From Treponema sp. (GTDB lineage: Bacteria; Spirochaetota; Spirochaetia; Treponematales; Treponemataceae), in assembly GCA_016287815.1 (NCBI GenBank), contig JAEEWW010000018.1, positions 1 to 32,530 on the forward strand: a stretch of DNA of 32,530 nucleotides, read 5' to 3'. Below, one piece after another: positions 28,187 through 32,530 of the stretch (position 1 is the stretch's first letter; each line of letters opens with the position of its first letter). The position numbers were made by a program, and so were the translations under genes. The notes beneath the pieces were generated by a model that saw only the letters and a program-made list of their open reading frames with translations, did not search any database and was not told the origin of the DNA.

Positions 28187-28559
28187 TTTTTTGTACTATC
28201 TTTTGAAAAGCCTTTAATCTATCTTCTGTTGTTTCCATTTCTGTTTTTACAGTTCCAGAAAGATTGACCTTTTCACCTTCTAGGGCTTTTCTCAATTCGG
28301 TCATTAAAGATACAGAAGAACTATCGCCCCTAGCAATAATCTTTTTCATACATTCATTGACAAGTTCCGCACCTGTCAATTTTCTTTCTTTATCGCCCTG
28401 TCTTACGTTGTATTCTTTTTCAAGAAACTCTGCATAAATCTGCGACATAAGTTTTTTCTTTGCGTTATTCTCTTTTCTTTTTTCTGCGGATTTTAATTGT
28501 CTTTCCCTTGCGTTTTCTGAATTACAAGGGTTTAAGTTCTGTGGATTAGGTTTTCCCAT
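28179..28559 (-). CDS. Putative terminase small subunit
   Basis: The 126-residue protein begins MGKPNPQNLNPCNSENARER and is very basic (QLKSAEKRKENNAKKKLMSQ). Then come KLTGAELVNECMKKIIARGD, ELRKALEG and a helical end. The N-P-x-N-x-x-x-A-R-E pattern is found in small proteins just before terminase large subunits. The gene overlaps terL by eight bases. I assign small subunit from position and composition; a clear helix-turn-helix is not visible. The ATG follows AAGGAG. Confidence 0.65.
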   Translation of the reverse strand: MGKPNPQNLNPCNSENARERQLKSAEKRKENNAKKKLMSQIYAEFLEKEYNVRQGDKERKLTGAELVNECMKKIIARGDSSSVSLMTELRKALEGEKVNLSGTVKTEMETTEDRLKAFQKIVQKND

Positions 28560-28582
28560 ACTTTCTCCTTGTTATCTCCTTG

Positions 28583-30217
28583 CTACTCTAAACAACCGCT
28601 TGTTATCGGCTTTCCGTTTTCCTTTGCCCATTTTGTGTATCTTCTGCGGATAACATCGCACCATTTTGGCTCTAATTCTAGCATTCTGCATTTTCTTTCC
28701 AGTTTCTCGCAGGCAATTAAAGTAGACCCCGAACCACCAAAGAGGTCAAGCACGGTTTCCCCTTTTCGTGAAGATGTATTTATTGCCCTTGCACACAAAT
28801 CTATCGGCTTTGGTGTTGCGTGTCCGCCTGCGCTCTCCCTTTCTTCTCCGCTTGTTCTCTTGAACTTCCACACATTGTTTTTTATTTCGTCCGTGTTGTT
28901 AAAATATGCCCGTGTCGCATAATACTCCCGCTTAATATCGTCATACTCCCGCTTAATATCGTCATACTCCCGCTTAATATCGTCATACTCCCGCTTAATA
29001 TCGTCATACTCCCGCTTAAAAGCGTCATTTTCTATTCCCCGTTCTTTTCTCTGTCTTTCCGCTTCTGCCTTTAACTTGTCGTAAACTTCACGTGTAGGCA
29101 TATTAAACTGGCTCTTGCTTGTCCAGTGGTCACGGGAAAGATCAGAATGCCCGACTATTCTTTTCATTGTCGGTACATCCCACCCCATAGCAAGGCGGCT
29201 GTTTAATAAATAATCCCTTATCGGCTCCCACCCCTCAAAATAATTGTCTGCGTTTGTGTTAAACCCCTGCACTCCCGCCATGACAAAAAGACACTTCTCG
29301 TCTGCTATTGCATACATCCGATAATCTTCTGAGTTTTCGCCCTGTCCGCTTCCTTTGTCCCATGTCAATAAATTGCGGAAAGTGACTTTATTTTCCTTTG
29401 CCATAGGCTTAAGGATGTTTGAATAAATGTCCATTAACGGCTCGTCAATTCCCCAGCAATACCAGGAGCCTACATCCTTCAGATGTTCAAAACTTAACGC
29501 AATCCATTTTTTGTTAAACTCAAGCAAATCATCAAAATTAAGATTGTCGTTTGCCACACCTTCATTTTCTTTTTTCATTCCATAAGGCGGATCTGTAAAC
29601 ACCATATCTGCTTTTATTCCGCCCATAAGCCTTGCAACATCTTCTGCATCCGTACTATCGCCACACATTAAGATTGAATTGCCTAGTTCGTACATTTCAC
29701 CAAGCTTTGAAACAGGCTCGCTTTTTTCGTCAACTTCGGGTGCTTCATCATCACCTTCCGTTTCTGCAATCTCTTCACCTTCTGAAAAGTCAATAATGCC
29801 ACTTGGGAGCGATATTTCGTCAAAAGCTAATTCAAAATCTCCGTCAACGAACTCCAATACAGAACTAGCGTCCATTGTTCCGTATGTTGAATTTAATCTT
29901 AACAGTTTTTGCTTTGCTTCTGCTCTGGACTTTGCTTTTACTTCAATGGCTGGAATAGGTGGTATAAAATAGCCATCCTGCTCAAACATTTCAAGACATT
30001 TTTTCCTATTGTGTCCGTCCAAAATCCATTTTGTTTTTCCGTCAAACCAATAATAAACAACGAAACTCCACCCATATTTTAATATTGATGTTTTCATTTT
30101 TTCATAATCAGTCGCTTCTCTTTTTTTTAATCCACCTTGAAATTCTTTGAGTTCGTGCCAATCTACAGTTTCCGAACACTCGCATTTAATTTGTATCATT
30201 TTATTTAATTTTTTCAT
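28583..30217 (-). CDS. ParB-like domain fused to beta-class DNA methyltransferase
   Basis: Residues about 10-125 are a ParB-N-like domain with KWILDGHNRKKCLEM (65-79). The methyltransferase follows: LGNSILMCGDSTD (178-190), DPPY (209-212) and, near the C-terminus, DLFGGSGST (491-499). The order DPPY before FxGxG marks a beta-class N6-adenine or N4-cytosine enzyme. The target-recognition part lies between and includes five copies of a KREYDDI heptad (about 398-432), which are identical or nearly so at DNA level. Such phage enzymes usually protect DNA from restriction. No cognate restriction enzyme is present. It overlaps the HNH gene by 17 bases. 544 residues. Confidence 0.85.
   Translation of the reverse strand: MKKLNKMIQIKCECSETVDWHELKEFQGGLKKREATDYEKMKTSILKYGWSFVVYYWFDGKTKWILDGHNRKKCLEMFEQDGYFIPPIPAIEVKAKSRAEAKQKLLRLNSTYGTMDASSVLEFVDGDFELAFDEISLPSGIIDFSEGEEIAETEGDDEAPEVDEKSEPVSKLGEMYELGNSILMCGDSTDAEDVARLMGGIKADMVFTDPPYGMKKENEGVANDNLNFDDLLEFNKKWIALSFEHLKDVGSWYCWGIDEPLMDIYSNILKPMAKENKVTFRNLLTWDKGSGQGENSEDYRMYAIADEKCLFVMAGVQGFNTNADNYFEGWEPIRDYLLNSRLAMGWDVPTMKRIVGHSDLSRDHWTSKSQFNMPTREVYDKLKAEAERQRKERGIENDAFKREYDDIKREYDDIKREYDDIKREYDDIKREYYATRAYFNNTDEIKNNVWKFKRTSGEERESAGGHATPKPIDLCARAINTSSRKGETVLDLFGGSGSTLIACEKLERKCRMLELEPKWCDVIRRRYTKWAKENGKPITSGCLE
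28922..29026. repeat. Five tandem 21-bp repeats inside the methyltransferase gene
   Basis: Four perfect units of atactcccgcttaatatcg plus tc (28922-29005) and a fifth with two changes (29006-29026). Each encodes one KREYDDI-type heptad, so copy-number changes keep the frame but change the length of a probable coiled-coil spacer. Confidence 0.9.
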
Positions 30218-30842
30218 TTTTCACTTTCCCCATATATTCAAAATATTCTTTCTCCGTCATATCTCTTTTTGCAAAATTACAATGTCTGCAACATACAACA
30301 AGATTATTCAATTCGTTTGTACCCCCTTTTGATGTAGGGATTTTGTGGTCTATTGTTTTTTCTTTACCCAATTTGAAAATCGGCTTACCACAATAATAAC
30401 AAGCGTTTGTGCCTGTCATAAGTTTGTATAAATCTTCATAGTTGATGTTTGTCTTTCCCCTTTGTTTTATTCGTCTTTGCAGGTCTATTATATATCCGTG
30501 TTCGGTTTTTCTCCGTTCTCGTGCATTAAAGTTTGTTCTGTCTTTTACACCTTCTCTCTGCATATATTTTTTATGATATTCTTTCATTTGTGCAATAACT
30601 TCGGGTCTTTGTATATACTTTTTGTGGATTTCTTGTTTTTGCTTTTTTATTTTTTCTTTATTTTTTTCTTGGTAAGTTTTTACTCTTGCCTTTATTTCGG
30701 GCTTCGCAAATCGTCTTTTTGCATATTCTTTTCTGTACTTATTCACGCATTCTGCACTACACAGTTTTTTTCTTGCGTTATTCGTTACAAATACCTGCCC
30801 ACAATACACGCAGGCTCTTTCTTTTTGTTTAATGTTTTCCAT
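30201..30842 (-). CDS. HNH homing-type endonuclease with N-terminal zinc finger
   Basis: The 213-residue protein starts MENIKQKERACVYCGQVFVT with a zinc finger (C11, C14, then LCSAEC). A long Lys/Glu-rich linker follows (KTYQEKNKEKIKKQKQEIHK). The C-terminal HNH domain is ACYYCGKPIFKLGKEKTIDH then KIPTSKGGTNELNNLVVCCR and HCNFAKRDM. The DH, central N and two CxxC pairs are intact. This is the build of a free-standing phage HNH enzyme. It is the first gene after the promoter/hairpin at 30872-30966 and starts after AGGAG. A packaging role is less likely as another HNH protein lies by the terminase. Confidence 0.85.
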   Translation of the reverse strand: MENIKQKERACVYCGQVFVTNNARKKLCSAECVNKYRKEYAKRRFAKPEIKARVKTYQEKNKEKIKKQKQEIHKKYIQRPEVIAQMKEYHKKYMQREGVKDRTNFNARERRKTEHGYIIDLQRRIKQRGKTNINYEDLYKLMTGTNACYYCGKPIFKLGKEKTIDHKIPTSKGGTNELNNLVVCCRHCNFAKRDMTEKEYFEYMGKVKNEKIK

Positions 30843-30871
30843 TTTTCAAATCTCCTATAATTTGAATTCCT

Positions 30872-30935
30872 AAAAAAATAAAGTCGTGGCAGGCAATTAG
30901 GATTTTGCTTTTCGGGTGCTACCCTATCCACGACT
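30872..30935 (-). terminator. Terminator-like three-way hairpin overlapping a start site
   Basis: AGTCGTGG (30928-30935) pairs with CCACGACT (30882-30889) on the minus strand. It encloses two small hairpins (GGGT/ACCC around 30914-30924, and GCAA/TTGC around 30892-30907), and TTATTTTTTT follows. Transcripts arriving from upstream contain the full eight-base stem. Transcripts starting at the promoter next to it (expected near 30931) would lack about half of the 5' arm, so they may pass. Confidence 0.65.
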
Positions 30936-30937
30936 AT

Positions 30938-30966
30938 ATTTTAACACGGGTTTCTTTTGTTTTCAA
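30938..30966 (-). promoter_or_regulatory. Packaging operon promoter
   Basis: TTGAAA (30961-30966), 17-base spacer ending GTGT, TAAAAT (30938-30943) on the minus strand. It overlaps the end of the 119-residue gene and lies directly before the hairpin at 30872-30935. Confidence 0.75.
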
Positions 30967-31322
30967 GTATTTTCTAACGGGGTACACTTTTTGTATTCTT
31001 CCGTTATTTTATCGGCAAGTTTTCCAAGCCCCGCAATTCCATACATTTTTTTATATTCGTATATCAGAATATCGGCTATAACTTCAAGGTGATTTCCGTA
31101 AGAACTGCCGACATCTACAGAATTGTTGCAGGACAAACAATCCACTATGACTATATTTACAGGGCTATCTATTACCCAACTTCCGTATTTCTTGCGGTAA
31201 ATCTCACGATTGCCAATTCTATGAGCCCCTTGCACCTGTGTCAAAGGTTTATGACAGATAGGGCAAAATCCGTTTGACTTCTGCAAGGCTTGTTTCCTCT
31301 GCTCGATTTCAATAGGTTTCAT
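30963..31322 (-). CDS. HNH-like zinc protein (119 aa)
   Basis: The product contains NGFCPICHKPLTQVQGAHRI (first CxxC and a following H), then SPVNIVIVDCLSCNNSVDVG with a second CxxC and NN. This resembles a reduced HNH fold in which AH-R replaces the usual DH, so catalytic ability is uncertain. It might be a recombination (NinG-like) or homing-derived protein. The ATG follows AAGGGGGG, matching the early ribosome site type. Its stop lies in the packaging promoter. Confidence 0.6.
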   Translation of the reverse strand: MKPIEIEQRKQALQKSNGFCPICHKPLTQVQGAHRIGNREIYRKKYGSWVIDSPVNIVIVDCLSCNNSVDVGSSYGNHLEVIADILIYEYKKMYGIAGLGKLADKITEEYKKCTPLENT

Positions 31323-31504
31323 CTCTTGCCCCCCTTTTTCCTTAATTCTGAAATATAATTGCTTATTTTATAAACACAAGGCTCGCAACACTCAACCCCT
31401 AATATTTCATATCGCACAGGTTCTTTTTTCTTAATTATTCTTAAATGTAGTGGTAGTGATATTTCCTTTTTGCATATATCACAATAGTATTTTGTCTGTG
31501 TCAT
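31319..31504 (-). CDS. Small zinc-ribbon protein (61 aa)
   Basis: Two pairs of cysteines, YYCDICKKEIS (C8, C11) and VECCEPCVYK (with C40 and C43 as likely ligands), frame a basic beta hairpin. This suggests a small zinc ribbon for nucleic acid or protein binding. It starts after TTGGGGG and overlaps both neighbours by ATGA junctions. No family is recognised. Confidence 0.65.
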   Translation of the reverse strand: MTQTKYYCDICKKEISLPLHLRIIKKKEPVRYEILGVECCEPCVYKISNYISELRKKGGKR

Positions 31505-31824
31505 TTTTTACCCCCAAAGAATTTCAATTGCATTATTTCAAGCCCTAACTTTTCGGCTTCTGCTTTTTCCTTTTTTGCACCCTTGCTTTCTTCCCAGCCT
31601 TCCAGAAGTACAATGTGCGTACAGGTCCGCAGGGCTTTCAAATCTTCTTTCATAAAATCTCCCCATTTTGCTTTCGGGTTATTTTTCAAAATCGCTTCCC
31701 CGATTGTAACAGGATTTACAACATCAAAACCGCCTGTTTTATAAAAGCTTTCTGCTCTGGCAAACTGTCTAGTATAATCTTCTTTTTCCCGCCCCGTAAT
31801 TTTACCGCTTAAATAGATCCGCAT
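31501..31824 (-). CDS. DUF4406 / nucleoside deoxyribosyltransferase-like protein
   Basis: The 107-residue protein starts MRIYLSGKITGREKEDYTRQ. It continues with FDVVNPVTIGEAILKNNPKA, a WGDFMKEDLKALRTCTHIVL segment and LLEGWEESKGAKKEKAEAEK. IYLSGKITG, the VNP motif, the D near a helix and LLEGWE-S-G-A-x-x-E match DUF4406, a phage relative of nucleoside 2-deoxyribosyltransferases. The role could be nucleotide salvage or base modification, not proven for the family. It overlaps the next gene by ATGA. Confidence 0.8.
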   Translation of the reverse strand: MRIYLSGKITGREKEDYTRQFARAESFYKTGGFDVVNPVTIGEAILKNNPKAKWGDFMKEDLKALRTCTHIVLLEGWEESKGAKKEKAEAEKLGLEIMQLKFFGGKK

Positions 31825-31826
31825 TT

Positions 31827-32150
31827 TTATTCACTCTCCTTTGGAAGTTCTGGAAGAACAATTTCTTGCCACTTCCTTACTTGGTCGTTGCTACAGAACA
31901 CAATTCTTTTCGGCAAACATTCCCATTGGTCGCTTACAACATATTCACAAATTGTCGGCTCTGTTTCTTCAAACAAATAAGCAAGTACAAGCGAACATTC
32001 TTCTGGGAGTTTTTCGCTTGGCTTATGCCATTCATTAGCCTTGTTATAGCCGAACTCTGCACCGTCTTTATAAGCCTCTTGCATTAGAGCATTATCATCT
32101 TCTCCAACAATCCAGTGTTTTACATATTCTTCTGCTTCTTTCTCAAACAT
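31827..32150 (-). CDS. DUF551-like small protein (107 aa)
   Basis: After a helical N-terminus (MFEKEAEEYVKHWIVGEDDN), the domain reads EWHKPSEKLPEECSLVLAYL, then CEYVVSDQWECLPKRIVFCS and VRKWQEIVLPELPKESE. The W-x-x-P/S-x-x-L-P-E start and a late W-x-x-L-P end are the DUF551 pattern, common in phages with unknown function. The 93-residue gene upstream is a related copy. Start: ATG after AAGGAG. Confidence 0.7.
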   Translation of the reverse strand: MFEKEAEEYVKHWIVGEDDNALMQEAYKDGAEFGYNKANEWHKPSEKLPEECSLVLAYLFEETEPTICEYVVSDQWECLPKRIVFCSNDQVRKWQEIVLPELPKESE

Positions 32151-32153
32151 AAT

Positions 32154-32237
32154 CTACTCCTTATCCTTGTGTATAATTAAAAAAATTACTAAAGATGTAA
32201 GCACAAACAGTAAATAGTCTACAGGTAATTCAGGCAT
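32154..32237 (-). CDS. Single-helix membrane micropeptide (27 aa)
   Basis: The peptide MPELPVDYLLFVLTSLVIFL with an IIHKDKE tail is one hydrophobic helix with a charged end. Its ATG follows AAGGAG by eight bases, and its own last codons (AAG GAG TAG) form the ribosome site of the next gene. It sits neatly between two DUF551-like genes, so it is probably translated. Function unknown. Confidence 0.6.
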   Translation of the reverse strand: MPELPVDYLLFVLTSLVIFLIIHKDKE

Positions 32238-32240
32238 AAT

Positions 32241-32522
32241 TTACTCCTTATCAAAAGTGGGTATTTCACACCAAGCGATAACATCATCATTATCAAGATA
32301 ATATTCATCAAAGTGCCAAGGTTGTTCTTTATATGCCATAAAATAGCCAACCTCAAAATGACTGTATACTTTGCATAGATAAGGCTTGTCAAATTCTTTC
32401 GGCAAATCTCCGTCAGCAACCTTGTGCCATTGTGGTCTGCCTGCTTTAAGTCCTGCAAGAAAGGCTTGTTGTATCTCTACTCTGACATAACCACATGTTT
32501 TGTTACTGTATTCTTCTGCCAT
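32241..32522 (-). CDS. DUF551-like small protein (93 aa), N-terminus may extend past window
   Basis: The product starts MAEEYSNKTCGYVRVEIQQA and continues with a QWHKVADGDLPKEF segment. It then reads PYLCKVYSHFEVGYFMAYKE and ends DDVIAWCEIP. The W-x-x-V-x-x-x-x-L-P and final VIAW-x-x-I-P fit DUF551, like the neighbour at 31827-32150. The ATG at 32522 has no clear ribosome site in the eight bases left, and the frame is open to the edge, so the true start may be outside. Its stop lies within the ribosome site of the micropeptide. Confidence 0.65.
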   Translation of the reverse strand: MAEEYSNKTCGYVRVEIQQAFLAGLKAGRPQWHKVADGDLPKEFDKPYLCKVYSHFEVGYFMAYKEQPWHFDEYYLDNDDVIAWCEIPTFDKE

Positions 32523-32530
32523 TTCTTTGT

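Noticed and set aside
28922..29026. CRISPR array suggested by short regular repeats
   Set aside because: The 21-base units are directly adjacent with no spacers and encode in-frame heptads of the methyltransferase.
32219..32458. Overlapping minus-strand frame of 79 codons
   Set aside because: It conflicts with the DUF551-like gene and the micropeptide, both of which have better start signals or family pattern.

Overview
This window is a 32.5 kb piece of a tailed (siphovirus-type) bacteriophage or prophage genome. Apart from one short cassette, every gene lies on the minus strand, so transcription runs from high to low coordinates. The DNA is AT-rich, ribosome binding sites are clear, and promoters are of the TTGACA/TATAAT type. 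Several families (replisome organizer, Gp37-like tail hub, DUF3168, phi13-type tail tube, XhlA) are typical of Firmicutes phages. The lysis cassette, however, carries an overlapping Rz/Rz1-type spanin pair, which implies a host with an outer membrane. A diderm such as Treponema or a Negativicute would fit; this host guess is inference. No integrase, repressor, tRNA or CRISPR array was found.

Layout in the direction of transcription. 32522-30963: small accessory genes (two DUF551-like proteins, a 27-residue membrane peptide, a DUF4406 protein, two zinc proteins). 30938-26206: promoter and hairpin leader, HNH nuclease, ParB-methyltransferase fusion, terminase small and large subunits, a small unknown and a second HNH protein. 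26209-19162: portal-MuF fusion, a homing-type endonuclease, a repeat protein, prohead protease, then a second late promoter, a two-helix membrane protein, major capsid protein and connector genes. 19162-9368: neck and tail genes, tail tube, tail chaperones with a likely -1 frameshift, tape measure, a Dit protein carrying a beta-propeller, and a tail hub. 8986-7607: lysis cassette with its own promoter. 7576-7020: a regulatory hub with terminators, a promoter-plus-terminator small RNA, an operator/origin-like region and a structured leader. 7018-1: replisome organizer and about 19 small early genes, ending in a truncated ssb.

Two things stand out. First, 41-bp imperfect inverted repeats (8992-9032 and 9648-9688) flank a segment holding the expressed C-terminus of the tail hub on the minus strand and a silent alternative C-terminus on the plus strand. 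The repeats fall in the same coding motif (NMQSV.SNAVA), so inversion would swap about the last 100 residues of the hub, which looks like a host-range switch. Second, a small RNA of about 90 nt (7409-7501) has its own promoter and terminator and carries GCCCCCUA. This is complementary to the unusual AGGGGG Shine-Dalgarno used by 17 of the 20 genes in the early block, whereas most structural genes use AAGGAG-like sites. I propose that it is an anti-Shine-Dalgarno regulator of the early genes.

Other regulatory structure includes three near-identical early promoters with a 22-bp direct repeat, hairpins that bracket the capsid and tail-tube genes, and a terminator hairpin whose 5' arm overlaps the start site of the operon promoter beside it.
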